This document shows, piece after piece, positions 17,893 through 26,857 of a stretch of DNA of 64,000 bases. The notes under the pieces are model-generated. The model did not search any database, was not told where the DNA came from, and worked only from the letters and a program-made list of their open reading frames with translations. Where the stretch lies: positions 3,053,636 to 3,117,635 of the forward strand of contig NZ_NIST01000001.1 in NCBI RefSeq assembly GCF_002335745.1. The letters are read 5' to 3'. Source of the stretch: Evansella halocellulosilytica (GTDB lineage Bacteria > Bacillota > Bacilli > Bacillales > Salisediminibacteriaceae). A program made the translations under genes and the position numbers. Each line of letters opens with the position of its first letter. The stretch's first letter is position 1.

Positions 17893-18855
17893 ATGAATAA
17901 GAAATTCTATGTGGGGGTTGATGTAGGTGGAACAACTATAAAAACCGCCTTCATTGACGAAAGAGGAGAAATTCATTATAAATGGGAAATTCCTACAGAC
18001 CGCACTGGTAAAGGAAAAAACATTGTTAAGCAAATTTCCGCATCAATAAATGAAAAAAGTAACGAGCAAGAAATAGCCGATCAGTTAATAGCGATCGGTG
18101 TTGGCGCACCGGGTTTTATTGATGTGGTAAACGGAAAAATAATTGAAGCTGTAAATATCGGGTGGAAAGACTACCCTTTAAAACAGGCTCTTGAAGATGC
18201 GGCACAGCTTCCCGTGTTTGTTGATAATGATGCCAACTTAGCAGCTGGTGGAGAAATGTGGAAAGGTGCTGGTGAAGGAGCAGAAAATCTCCTTGCCGTA
18301 ACACTCGGTACTGGCGTAGGTGGCGGTGTTATTGCAGGAGGGGAAATTATCCATGGTGAAAGTGGAATGGCTGGGGAAATTGGTCATATTAGTTCTGTAA
18401 CAGTTGGTGGTGCCCCATGTAACTGTGGAAAAACAGGCTGTCTTGAAACAGTCGCTTCAGCAACTGGAATTACTCGATTAGGGTTAGAAGCATTGCAAGC
18501 AAATCCGTCCGGAAGGTTACAAGAAGTGTTTGAAGAGACAGGGACGTTAACTGCGAAGGATATTTTTGATGCTGCAAAAAGTCATGATAAACTGGCTGAA
18601 CAAGTTGTAAATACATCAATGAGCTATTTAGGTTTTACATTAGCTAATTTAGCAAATGCGTTAAATCCTAAAACGATCGTGATCGGTGGCGGTGTATCGA
18701 AGGCAGGGAGCTTTCTCATTGAACAGCTAGAAACTGAGTTTAAAAAATACGCGATCCCGAAGATTGGACAAGATACGATTATTCGGATTGCGACATTAGG
18801 CAATGATGCAGGCGTAATTGGAGCTGCTTGGTTAGCAAAGGAAAATACACCTTAA
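17893..18855 (+). CDS. glcK: Glucokinase (ROK family)
   Basis: The protein of about 320 residues starts with the ATP-binding DVGGTTIKTA motif. It carries the catalytic Asp in VDNDAN and the ROK zinc signature CNCGKTGCLE. It phosphorylates glucose to glucose 6-phosphate in the cytoplasm, serving sugar that enters without the PTS or is released from disaccharides. An in-frame ATG at 17884 lies within the AAAGGATG ribosome site, so the ATG nine bases later is preferred. yqgQ precedes it by about 90 bases and a terminator follows. Confidence 0.94.
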   Translation: MNKKFYVGVDVGGTTIKTAFIDERGEIHYKWEIPTDRTGKGKNIVKQISASINEKSNEQEIADQLIAIGVGAPGFIDVVNGKIIEAVNIGWKDYPLKQALEDAAQLPVFVDNDANLAAGGEMWKGAGEGAENLLAVTLGTGVGGGVIAGGEIIHGESGMAGEIGHISSVTVGGAPCNCGKTGCLETVASATGITRLGLEALQANPSGRLQEVFEETGTLTAKDIFDAAKSHDKLAEQVVNTSMSYLGFTLANLANALNPKTIVIGGGVSKAGSFLIEQLETEFKKYAIPKIGQDTIIRIATLGNDAGVIGAAWLAKENTP

Positions 18856-18916
18856 TCAATAAATAGTTCGATCGTGATCGTGTACATGGACAATAAATGA
18901 CGACAGTAAGATAAGA

Positions 18917-18955
18917 CCAACGTTTTCTTCTTAACTCGAAGGGAACTTGGTTTTT
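18917..18955 (+). terminator. Terminator downstream of glcK
   Basis: CCAACGTT and AACTTGG pair with one bulge and are followed by TTTTT. The remaining 265 bases to the next gene hold a GCATGCGCCTTGCG-TTTTTCTT fragment resembling the family A tail, and nothing else I can name. Confidence 0.55.
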
Positions 18956-19220
18956 CTATTAAATAGAAAAAACTTGTGTTTTGTTTTGTATGAGAGTTTG
19001 ATTAACAAGCGGTAGATTGCACGGTAGGCATGCGCCTTGCGTTTTTCTTATTATCAGAATTGATAATCGTATAGCTGCAACTAAGGCTTTCACGAAAGCA
19101 TAAGAGTTTCTAGGCAAGCACAATTAGCTTGCTGAGAACCATTTTAACGACAAGCCAAGTTTTGTTTATCAAACGATTGTTAAAGTGAAACTGCAAAGTC
19201 TTATTAAGGGTGAGGAATGA

Positions 19221-20345
19221 TTGAAATACATTTTTATTTTATTACTTGTGGTGTTCTTCATAACTGGGTGTAATCAGCCAGAGCTTACAGCTTCTGATTA
19301 TTCTAGTAATACGAAGCAAATAAGTTTATCTGAAAAACCGTCGGCGGAGTTAGCTTTTTCGATCCATCCAATTCAAGTGAATGAATATAATTTTCTTGAA
19401 GTGAGTGGATGGTATGATGAAGAGCATCTCCTATATTTATCTGACGAAAGTGGAGTTTCTAAAATATATAAACATCATATTTATAGTGGAAGCAGTGAAT
19501 TGTTTTATGAGTATGAAGATCCTATTGCCAAAATTGAAGCTAGTAAAGATCAAGAGTTTTTTGCTATTCATACTGTACCAATTACAAACAGTTCAGACTT
19601 GCAATTTGTTGACCGAGAAGGGAATCTTGTGTATGCATGGGAGAATACAGGGATTTCTTTTGATGTATACTGGAATCCATATTCAGAAGATACGGTTATT
19701 ATCGGAGAGATGGATGAAGACTTTCATTCTTCTTTACACGTTGTTAACTTACGAGATGGATCACTACATACAGATACTGATGCCCCATACTATGTGCAAT
19801 GGTTAAATGAAGAAGAGTTGAGTTATTTAGCATGGGAAGACCATACTGTTGGTTTTGAAGCACCCATTAAACAATGGGTACTCCATGGAGATAATGATGA
19901 TAACCCGGTCGTGCAAAGAAATGTTATTACGTATTTCAGTTTATATGATCATAAGTACGTAACGGTTAAAATGGATGAAGATAATCCTCATTCTTCCATT
20001 TATCAAGTTTATGAATACGACAATCAAAAGCCACTTTTTTCTTGGGATGTCGATACGTTAATGACTTACTCAAGTGAATGGTGGATTCCTTATTTCACTT
20101 ACTCAGAAGACTATTTTTATTATTTTCATCCGAAAGAGCATGGCGATGTTTATGAATATAATGAAGGATTTGATTTACATGCCATCCAATTAAACGATGG
20201 TAAACAAGAAACGATTATGGATAATGTTAAAAACCAAGAACCAATGGTCGTCTCACCAGATGGATTTTGGCTGCTTAAGGGACAGCAGCTAGAAAAAGTT
20301 ATTTCTACTAGATCTGGGAAGGAATGGGATTTACTAATATTTTAA
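19221..20345 (+). CDS. yqgU: Lipoprotein, YqgU-like
   Basis: The 374-residue protein has a lipoprotein signal peptide ending in the lipobox ITGC (Cys at residue 17). The mature part is rich in WYDEEHLLYLSDESG-like strands, as in beta-propeller proteins (repeated blocks with a Tyr/Trp and Asp-Gly turn). It should be anchored to the outer face of the membrane. Its ligand or role is unknown. The start is TTG after GGTGAGGAATGA. In B. subtilis yqgU, also a predicted lipoprotein, lies between glcK-yqgT and yqgV, which supports the assignment. Confidence 0.75.
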   Translation: MKYIFILLLVVFFITGCNQPELTASDYSSNTKQISLSEKPSAELAFSIHPIQVNEYNFLEVSGWYDEEHLLYLSDESGVSKIYKHHIYSGSSELFYEYEDPIAKIEASKDQEFFAIHTVPITNSSDLQFVDREGNLVYAWENTGISFDVYWNPYSEDTVIIGEMDEDFHSSLHVVNLRDGSLHTDTDAPYYVQWLNEEELSYLAWEDHTVGFEAPIKQWVLHGDNDDNPVVQRNVITYFSLYDHKYVTVKMDEDNPHSSIYQVYEYDNQKPLFSWDVDTLMTYSSEWWIPYFTYSEDYFYYFHPKEHGDVYEYNEGFDLHAIQLNDGKQETIMDNVKNQEPMVVSPDGFWLLKGQQLEKVISTRSGKEWDLLIF

Positions 20346-20415
20346 TAAACGGACATGAGATATAACAACTATTAATGAAAAGTATCAATATTTTCATTAG
20401 TGTTGAATAGGTTGG

Positions 20416-20446
20416 GGTTGTCCTCAAAAGGGACAGCCTCTTTTTT
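20416..20446 (+). terminator. Rho-independent terminator after yqgU
   Basis: GGTTGTCC and GGACAGCC flank TCAAAAG, and six T residues follow. Confidence 0.8.
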
Positions 20447-20561
20447 CTTCGTACAAGCGCAACGAGTAATGTTGTACTTTTTGCTCAAAGATCCAATGCG
20501 GGGTATACTAGCTATGAGCGGGATAGGCTATTTCTGACTATATGTTTTGTAGGTGAGCGAG

Positions 20562-21266
20562 ATGAATCATCAAAATGCCATCATTGACGTGAATAATGTG
20601 TCATCTGAACGAGTGAAAGGTGTAAACTTCACGTTAATGGAAGGAGACATCATTACACTTATAGGTCCCTCAGGAGCAGGGAAAAGCAGTTTACTTATGC
20701 TGTTAAATCGATTAGTTGACCCACTTGAAGGGGAGATTTTTTCTGAAGGGAAAAACATAAATGGTTATTCGATTCCAGAACTTCGTAAAAAAATCGGGAT
20801 GGTATTTCAATCGTCCTCTCTTTTTGAAGGAACAGTAGAAGATAACCTTAAATATGGCCCAAAATTGTTTGATGAATGGGAGGATAGTCGCGGAAAAGAA
20901 TTGTTAGAGATTGTTGAACTTCCAGAACATTTTTTAACAAAGCCAGTTGATGAACTCTCTGGAGGAGAAAAACAGCGAGTTGCATTTGCTAGAACACTTG
21001 CGAATAAACCAGATGTATTATTGTTAGACGAAGTAACAAGTGCATTAGATTTAAAAACAGTCGAAGTTATAGAAGAATTTTTATTAAAAATTGTACCAAA
21101 AAAAGTCAAAGCGATCCTCATGGTCACTCATGATATTAATCAAGCAAAACGATTAGGAAACAGAACGTTTTACATGAATGAAGGAATGATCGTTGAACAA
21201 GGTGATACGAGTAAATTATTCGATCAACCAAAAAGTGAAGATTTACAGTCGTTTTTAAAGAGGTGA
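20562..21266 (+). CDS. fetA: ABC transporter ATP-binding protein, FetA (YjkB) type
   Basis: The protein of about 234 residues has Walker A GPSGAGKSS (residues 35-43), Q-loop VFQSSS, the signature LSGGEKQRVAFAR, Walker B VLLLDEVTSALD and the H-loop MVTHD. It is paired with a UPF0014 permease seven bases downstream. In E. coli the FetAB pair contributes to iron export and peroxide resistance; B. subtilis calls the pair YjkBA. GTG at 20553 is an alternative start, but AGGTGAG fits this ATG. In B. subtilis this pair does not lie here, so it is an insertion in the yqg region. Confidence 0.85.
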   Translation: MNHQNAIIDVNNVSSERVKGVNFTLMEGDIITLIGPSGAGKSSLLMLLNRLVDPLEGEIFSEGKNINGYSIPELRKKIGMVFQSSSLFEGTVEDNLKYGPKLFDEWEDSRGKELLEIVELPEHFLTKPVDELSGGEKQRVAFARTLANKPDVLLLDEVTSALDLKTVEVIEEFLLKIVPKKVKAILMVTHDINQAKRLGNRTFYMNEGMIVEQGDTSKLFDQPKSEDLQSFLKR

Positions 21267-21273
21267 TGAACTG

Positions 21274-22044
21274 TTGGCACCTGAAATTTCAAATATGTCG
21301 ATGTTTTTGTTAATTTTCTTTATCTTAATCCCAGTTTCATTATCATATTTGTACGCATTAGGGTTGAGTGGTTCGATTATGTGGTCATCGTTTCGCGGAG
21401 TCGTTCAACTGTTTATCATTGGGTATGTTCTTACATATTTATTTTCTTTACCGCCGCTAATAGGGATATCCTTCATGCTTACCGTGATGATTATAGTAGC
21501 TACTTTTCATGCTAGTAAAAAAGGAACAGGTGTTCCTTTTGTTAAGCTTGTCATTTTTCTCGTTATTTTAAGTGTTGAGCTTCTCGTTTTGGCGATGTGG
21601 ATCGGGTTTGATATGATTAATTTTCAGCCAGATCAAGTTATTCCGATGAGCGGGATGGTCATTGGAAACAGTATGGTCGCAATCGGCTTAGCATTGGAGA
21701 GAATGAAAAGCGAATTTAAGGAAGGAAAAGGGAGAATTGTTGCAGCTTTAGCTTTAGGTGCCGAACCAAAACAAGCTTCTAAAATACTCGTTCGAAAAAT
21801 TGTAAAAGCAGCGATGATTCCTAATGTAGATGGACTTAAAACGATTGGACTTGTGCAATTACCAGGTATGATGACTGGTCTTATTTTAGGGGGAGTAGCT
21901 CCTATTGAAGCGATTCGCTACCAAATAGTTATTTCATTAAGTATATTTGCGTCCGTATCGTTAAGTGCCATGTTTGTTACGCTTATTTTTTATCGTTTTT
22001 TCTTTAATGATAAGATGCAGCTTGTCGGTGTAAAAGATGAATAA
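21274..22044 (+). CDS. fetB: UPF0014-family ABC permease, FetB (YjkA) type
   Basis: The 256-residue protein has seven or so membrane helices and the family blocks GNSMVAIGLALERM, LGAEPKQASK and the conserved LPGMMTGLILGGVAPIEAI. It forms the membrane part of the exporter with the preceding ATPase. Metal (iron) export is the role known for the E. coli relative. The start is TTG after AGAGGTGATGA, overlapping the upstream stop region, so the two are translationally linked. Confidence 0.85.
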   Translation: MAPEISNMSMFLLIFFILIPVSLSYLYALGLSGSIMWSSFRGVVQLFIIGYVLTYLFSLPPLIGISFMLTVMIIVATFHASKKGTGVPFVKLVIFLVILSVELLVLAMWIGFDMINFQPDQVIPMSGMVIGNSMVAIGLALERMKSEFKEGKGRIVAALALGAEPKQASKILVRKIVKAAMIPNVDGLKTIGLVQLPGMMTGLILGGVAPIEAIRYQIVISLSIFASVSLSAMFVTLIFYRFFFNDKMQLVGVKDE

Positions 22045-22113
22045 TCATGTTTTATCTTTAGTCAAAAATTTGTTACACCTCAGCTTGACTTGAACATAAA
22101 GGAGATTGATCAA

Positions 22114-22701
22114 ATGAAAGGGAATGCTATTGTCATCATCATTCCAACTATCGTGATGATAGGGTTATTTATATTTGGTTATTTTATTATTCAGCAAACA
22201 GAAACCGTCTCAAATCATGATTTAGACGAGAATATTCAAATTGATATGACAGCAGTTGCAAATGAGAACGAAATAGAAGCTGATTTAAATTGGAGGTGGA
22301 ACGACCTTCCGAGTGACGGGTTAAAAGGCGAAGGAATTATTGAGCTTGCAGTAGTTGACGAGCAATTGGAACCAATTGATACTTCCTGGGAGCAGGCAGA
22401 GCTTCAATTGTTACAAGGAAGTGAAGTGATAGATGAAGAAACGAATTTTGTACATACAGAACACGGAATAGCCTTTATTTTTACGAATGAAAGGATAGAT
22501 CAGGAAATGTACGGTCCTCAAGGTCAAGTTCGGGCACTTTTTGACAGCTCGAATGAAATGGATCAATTAGAAGTTCGCTATTACCATCATTGGGGTGACG
22601 AACCGTTTAAGCTTGAAGAAAATGATGATGTTTCAGCCAAAATCGAAGAGGAGCAGTCTCCGGATGTATGGACGATAAGGCGTTCGGTTCATATTGAGTA
22701 A
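22114..22701 (+). CDS. Membrane-anchored extracytoplasmic protein, unknown
   Basis: The protein of about 195 residues has one membrane segment (IVIIIPTIVMIGLFIFGYFII, N-terminal) and an acidic outer domain with regularly spaced Trp residues (NWRWNDLP, YYHHWGDEP). I do not recognise a family. The frame opens at a TTG at 22090, but AAAGGAG lies between it and this ATG and decides the start. It is probably in an operon with the fusion gene 20 bases downstream. Confidence 0.6.
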   Translation: MKGNAIVIIIPTIVMIGLFIFGYFIIQQTETVSNHDLDENIQIDMTAVANENEIEADLNWRWNDLPSDGLKGEGIIELAVVDEQLEPIDTSWEQAELQLLQGSEVIDEETNFVHTEHGIAFIFTNERIDQEMYGPQGQVRALFDSSNEMDQLEVRYYHHWGDEPFKLEENDDVSAKIEEEQSPDVWTIRRSVHIE

Positions 22702-22721
22702 AAGCAAGGGGGGGGGATGGC

Positions 22722-23777
22722 TTGGTCAAAGGATTATCGTTTCAAAAAGGGATTTTGTTTATTGGAAAAAAGTATGTATCGTGTACTTATGAAGAAAATG
22801 GGCTATTAAAATCTTGGTTAAAACCGCTAAGCTTGTCTACATATCTTTTAATTGGGAAACTTGTTTTCTTCTCAATGCCGTTATGGTATTACATATTTTG
22901 TTCTATTTGGATCATTGCAATTGTTTTCCATGAATTCGGCTTGGCAGGGGCAGTCGGTCTTCCCCATTTTACGATTATTTATTTTTTCTTCGGCACACAT
23001 TTTTGGTTTCCGAATGAGCTAAAGAAATACCATGGTGCTGAACATAAAGTTTTCAGTTATAGAGGGATCATTTCGACTAGAAATAAACAAGAAATTAAAG
23101 AAGCAAAGATCACAAATAGATTTTGTTCAACGAATAGTGTGCTATTATTTTTCTTACTAGTACCGATGATCACAGCCGTAATCATCGGTTTCCAAAGGAT
23201 AAATTTCGTAGTAGCACTTGAGTATGCAACATATATATCTGTTCTACTTTGGCCGTTAGCAACTTATTGGTTAAATCGAATGAAATTGACGAATGTAAAA
23301 AAAGTACTTTTATCAATGTCTTATTGGCTTCAAAAGCATATAACAACAACAGATCCTGAAGACAAGCATATTCGAACAGCCATTCGATCATATCGCAGAC
23401 TAGCGTTAAAAGAATTTTCTTATAGAGTGAGACATAGAAAGGAGGAGCGGAAAATGGCTATTGCAGATATTACAGTCATTCCTTTAGGGGCAAATACAAC
23501 GAGTGTTTCTCCAGTTGTTGCTGAAATCCATCGCTTACTAAAAGAAACGGATAAAAATATTTATGTACAATTAACTCCTATGAGCACGTTAATCGAAGGT
23601 GACATTGAAGACTTGTTACATATGGTGAGGGAGATCCATGAAGTACCATTTAAATTAGGTTATAAAAGGGTAGCTACAAATATCCGGATAGATGATAGAA
23701 GGGATAAGCCATCCTCAATGAAAGGGAAAGTAGAAGCAGTAAACCAACAGATTGAATTAGCGAAGAAAAATGAATAA
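22722..23777 (+). CDS. Fusion of a short DUF1385 membrane domain with a YqgV/MTH1187 thiamine-binding domain
   Basis: One 351-codon frame covers two proteins usually separate. Residues 1 to about 240 are a membrane protein with the DUF1385 block KKYHGAEHKVF and a following NRFCSTNSVLLF, resembling YqhQ but shorter. From Met at 23454 the frame reads MAIADITVIPLGANTTSVSP to the end: a complete UPF0045/YqgV protein, known in relatives to bind thiamine-like ligands. A strong AAAGGAGGAG lies a few bases before that Met, so YqgV can also be made alone. The upstream start is TTG after a nine-G run; that run is a possible sequencing weak point but does not affect the junction. Confidence 0.75.
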   Translation: MVKGLSFQKGILFIGKKYVSCTYEENGLLKSWLKPLSLSTYLLIGKLVFFSMPLWYYIFCSIWIIAIVFHEFGLAGAVGLPHFTIIYFFFGTHFWFPNELKKYHGAEHKVFSYRGIISTRNKQEIKEAKITNRFCSTNSVLLFFLLVPMITAVIIGFQRINFVVALEYATYISVLLWPLATYWLNRMKLTNVKKVLLSMSYWLQKHITTTDPEDKHIRTAIRSYRRLALKEFSYRVRHRKEERKMAIADITVIPLGANTTSVSPVVAEIHRLLKETDKNIYVQLTPMSTLIEGDIEDLLHMVREIHEVPFKLGYKRVATNIRIDDRRDKPSSMKGKVEAVNQQIELAKKNE

Positions 23778-23794
23778 TAAATAAAGAAGCAACG

Positions 23795-23839
23795 AAAAAA
23801 AGAGGGGTCACCAGAAGCACTTGGGACACCCTCTTTTTT
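23795..23839. terminator. Bidirectional terminator between the fusion gene and the DUF2759 gene
   Basis: AAAAAAGAGGGG and CCCTCTTTTTT form the arms, with inner GT/AC pairing. It serves the plus-strand gene ending at 23777 and the minus-strand gene ending at 23856. Confidence 0.8.
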
Positions 23840-23855
23840 AAATGTTTGATTGGTA

Positions 23856-24041
23856 TTAGGCTACTGTACCGCCACCGCCAGTGAAAATGATTGAATATAG
23901 TGTCATGACTGCAAACCATCCGAAAACTGCAACCGTTACTGCAGCAAAACCAACAGCAAAGAAATTTTTACGTTTTAGCTCTTTAACTAATCCAATCGCA
24001 GAAAGAATGGCAATTAGAAGAGTAATAATTCCTAATTCCAT
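23856..24041 (-). CDS. Small membrane protein, DUF2759/YqgW-like
   Basis: The 61-residue protein has two membrane helices (residues 3-19 and 28-52) joined by a KELKRKN loop and ends in FTGGGGTVA. Position between yqgV and yqgX and the fold match the DUF2759 family of B. subtilis yqgW. The function is unknown. The start is ATG after a perfect AAGGAGGT. Confidence 0.75.
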   Translation of the reverse strand: MELGIITLLIAILSAIGLVKELKRKNFFAVGFAAVTVAVFGWFAVMTLYSIIFTGGGGTVA

Positions 24042-24379
24042 TTTGTCAACCTCCTTCGACTATGTAGTACTTTTCATGATTGCCCAAATCGTTATGTATG
24101 AATTTGACTACATGTTTGAACATTCATGTAATAGTTAGGTCATTTCTGTAAAGCTCACACTTAGTATATCAATAAAATACATTTTATATTTTACTTCTTT
24201 TTCTTTTGTTTGTCGAGGGAAACTAATGATAAATGATATGAATTTGAATGGTAAAATCCAATGATTATACACAATCAAGCTGAATGCAATGTTCAGCGAC
24301 GAAAAATGTTCACATTTATTTCACACTTTGTTTTTTCGCTGTTGGTCGTAGTAAAATAAAAGAAAGGAGGAGATAAATG
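24042..24379. other. Divergent intergenic region between the DUF2759 gene and yqgX
   Basis: This is AT-rich promoter space for both neighbours. I see no gene, RNA or repeat in it. Confidence 0.5.
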
Positions 24380-25021
24380 ATGGAATGGAAACAGATTCCT
24401 TTAGGTCCATTACAGACGAATAGTTATGTGATTTATAACGAACAAAAGAACGCATTAATCGTAGATCCAGGTGGTGATGGCAAGTCATTTGTTGAATGGT
24501 TGAAAAATGAAGAGCTTAAGCCTCAAGCAATTATGTTAACTCATGCCCATTTTGATCATATTGGCGGCGTTGAGGATGTTAGAGAAGCATATAAAATCCC
24601 AGTGTTTTTACATAAAAATGAGGAAGAATGGCTAACAGATCCTCAATTAAATGGATCTGGATTATTTCCTGGTATTGAACCAATCAGAGCAGCTAAAGCT
24701 GATCAAATCATTGCAAAGGAAGGCCCTTTTGAAATCGGTGACTTTCATTGCCAAGTTTACGAGACACCTGGTCATTCTCCAGGGAGTATTTCTTTTTATT
24801 TTCCAGAACAAGCTGTTATATTCTCTGGAGATGTTCTTTTTAGAGGAGGCGTAGGCCGCACAGATTTACCAGGTGGAGATGAAGGGACATTAATGGATAC
24901 GATTCATCATAAAATGTTATCACTTCCTGATGATACGTCAGTCGCGAATGGTCATGGGCCTGTGACGACAATCGGTGCAGAAAAAGAGACGAATCCATTT
25001 ATTAACGGCTTTGGTTGGTAG
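24380..25021 (+). CDS. yqgX: MBL-fold metallo-hydrolase YqgX
   Basis: The protein of about 213 residues belongs to the glyoxalase II-like branch of the metallo-beta-lactamase fold. The metal motif THAHFDHIGG lies at residues 54-63; further ligands are in TPGHSPGSISF, FSGDVLFRGGVGRTDLPGG and NGHGPVTT. These enzymes hydrolyse thioesters such as S-lactoylglutathione or bacillithiol analogues; the substrate is not proven here. Two ATGs stand in tandem after AAAGGAGGAGATAA, and the second is used. yqgX follows yqgV/yqgW as in B. subtilis. Confidence 0.92.
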   Translation: MEWKQIPLGPLQTNSYVIYNEQKNALIVDPGGDGKSFVEWLKNEELKPQAIMLTHAHFDHIGGVEDVREAYKIPVFLHKNEEEWLTDPQLNGSGLFPGIEPIRAAKADQIIAKEGPFEIGDFHCQVYETPGHSPGSISFYFPEQAVIFSGDVLFRGGVGRTDLPGGDEGTLMDTIHHKMLSLPDDTSVANGHGPVTTIGAEKETNPFINGFGW

Positions 25022-25040
25022 TGAAAAAATTAAATAAAAA

Positions 25041-25073
25041 AATGACCTCCTATTGCAAAATAGAAGGTCGTTT
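25041..25073 (+). terminator. Probable terminator after yqgX
   Basis: GACCTCCTATT and AATAGAAGGTC pair with one mismatch, and GTTT follows. The T run is short. Confidence 0.5.
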
Positions 25074-25210
25074 GGGGAGTTAATCAAGTATCAATGAACT
25101 TTGAGGGGGGAGGGGGAACTCCCGAGATCATTGTTTTACTGACATTTTCATTATAATTCGACATAAACACTATGTCAACAGTGTTAAATCAATTTCAGGG
25201 AGAGTGAAAT

Positions 25211-26353
25211 ATGGAGAAGTTTGTCGGAAAACTTCGTGAAAAAGCAGATTGTCCTTGGAGTTATGCAACTTTTATGAATTGTGCATTATATGATGAAGAT
25301 ATAGGTTATTACATGAGTAATGAAGATAAACTAGGAAAGCAAGGGGATTTTTATACGAGTAATCATGTACATCCTGTTTTTGGGGAAACGTTCGGACGAT
25401 TTTTCGCAGATATCTTTCATAAAGAAGCGATTTTACCAATGGTCATTGAATGGGGGGCTGGGGATGGGCGCTTTGCGTTTAGCATCCTTCGTTACTTTTA
25501 CGAATATGAGCCATTCATTTATGATCAAATGAACTATATTATTATTGAAGCAAGTTCTTTTCATCGAAGTATATTAGAGGAAAAGTTAAAAGATTACACG
25601 AGTAAAGTCCATTTATTTGAAAGTTTCGAGGACGTTAAAAGGGAATTTCCAAATGGAGAAGGAATTTTGTTTTCAAATGAGTTCATTGATGCTTTTCCTA
25701 TTCACGTCGTCCAAAAAAAAGATGGAACTCTTTTTGAGTGTATGGTTCAGAATAATGATAATGGAAGTCTAGAAGAAATAGCTGTTAAATGCAGCAATGT
25801 CTCCCTTGATGAGTGGCTTAGTCATTATGGACCAACAGACTTACCTGACGGGCACCGGATCGAAATTTGTTTGAATATGAAAAGGTGGTTAATCGATATA
25901 AGTAGATGGATTCGTAAAGGGGCACTCATCACTGTCGATTATGGATATACGAATGAAGAATGGACTGAGCCTGAACACCGTGAAGGCTCATTAAGAGGTT
26001 ACTATCACCACGAGATGGTGGCTGACCCACTAAAACATATTGGAAAGATGGATCTCACCTTTCATGTTCAATGGGATGCTTTTAATATGATTGCAGAAGA
26101 GCTTGGCTGGCTTAAACTGTATCATGATACTCAAGATCGATTTTTAAAGCATGCAGGTATATTTCGATTTCTCTCTCATAATACCAGCATGAACCTCACC
26201 CCATTTTCGGAAGATTATAAACGTAACCGAGCGATTCAGTCGTTTGTTCATCCTGGGGGAATTAGCTCATCATTCCAAGTGAACATTCAGACAAAACAAT
26301 TACATCAAACAAAGCAGTATCTTCTGTTTACGGAAGATCCTTATAAAATATAA
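25211..26353 (+). CDS. SAM-dependent methyltransferase, MidA/NDUFAF7 family (COG1565)
   Basis: The 380-residue protein has the SAM-binding loop EWGAGDGR (residues 80-87). It also has the family hallmarks DIGYYMS, GDFYTSNHVHPVFGE, FSNEFIDAFPIH and VDYGYTNEE. Mitochondrial NDUFAF7 methylates an arginine of a complex I subunit, but bacterial targets are not known. The start is ATG after GGGAGAGTGAA. It stands alone, converging on yqgY. Confidence 0.88.
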   Translation: MEKFVGKLREKADCPWSYATFMNCALYDEDIGYYMSNEDKLGKQGDFYTSNHVHPVFGETFGRFFADIFHKEAILPMVIEWGAGDGRFAFSILRYFYEYEPFIYDQMNYIIIEASSFHRSILEEKLKDYTSKVHLFESFEDVKREFPNGEGILFSNEFIDAFPIHVVQKKDGTLFECMVQNNDNGSLEEIAVKCSNVSLDEWLSHYGPTDLPDGHRIEICLNMKRWLIDISRWIRKGALITVDYGYTNEEWTEPEHREGSLRGYYHHEMVADPLKHIGKMDLTFHVQWDAFNMIAEELGWLKLYHDTQDRFLKHAGIFRFLSHNTSMNLTPFSEDYKRNRAIQSFVHPGGISSSFQVNIQTKQLHQTKQYLLFTEDPYKI

Positions 26354-26460
26354 TATTGCGCAAATGCCTTTGCTTCGACAATAATGTTAGATCGAGGCGA
26401 GTGGACAAGTGTTGCCAACGTTTTAATCGTAATATATATTATTAATAAAAAACGAATAAT

Positions 26461-26496
26461 AAAAAAGAGCGCTAGTTATAACTAAGCGCTCTTTTT
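26461..26496. terminator. Bidirectional terminator between the methyltransferase gene and yqgY
   Basis: AAAGAGCGCTTAG-like arms (AAAGAGCGCTAGTT with AACTAAGCGCTCTTT) with A and T runs on the two sides. Confidence 0.85.
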
Positions 26497-26502
26497 ATGC
26501 TT

Positions 26503-26748
26503 CTAGTGGCCACCGATTTCCGGAACCATAATGAATGTCGAATAGTATGTAAATCCGACGAAGAACAAAGTTAAATATGCGGCGAAAATGTAAATATATG
26601 TTCGTTCAGACAGTTTTAAATAGCTAAGAGCAATAAAAGCTCCCGTTTGTCCAAAGAACAAGATCGCCATTTCATGCATGTCTCCAACCATAAATAAAAC
26701 AGCCATCATTCCAGTCCAGAAGCCTAGTACACGGAACATGCGATCCAC
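26503..26748 (-). CDS. yqgY: DUF2626 family membrane protein YqgY
   Basis: The 81-residue protein has three short membrane helices and the sequence MAVLFMVGDMHEMAILFFGQ typical of the YqgY/DUF2626 family. The function is unknown. The start is GTG seven bases after AGGAGGG. Position downstream of yqgX agrees with B. subtilis. Confidence 0.88.
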   Translation of the reverse strand: MDRMFRVLGFWTGMMAVLFMVGDMHEMAILFFGQTGAFIALSYLKLSERTYIYIFAAYLTLFFVGFTYYSTFIMVPEIGGH

Positions 26749-26857
26749 GACGCTTCCCTCCTTTTATGTACCTACACATAAAAATGATCATGTGCGAAAA
26801 CAGTTCACTTTATTATAAAACGAATAAAGTCCTTTGTAAATATAATCGAGAATAAAC

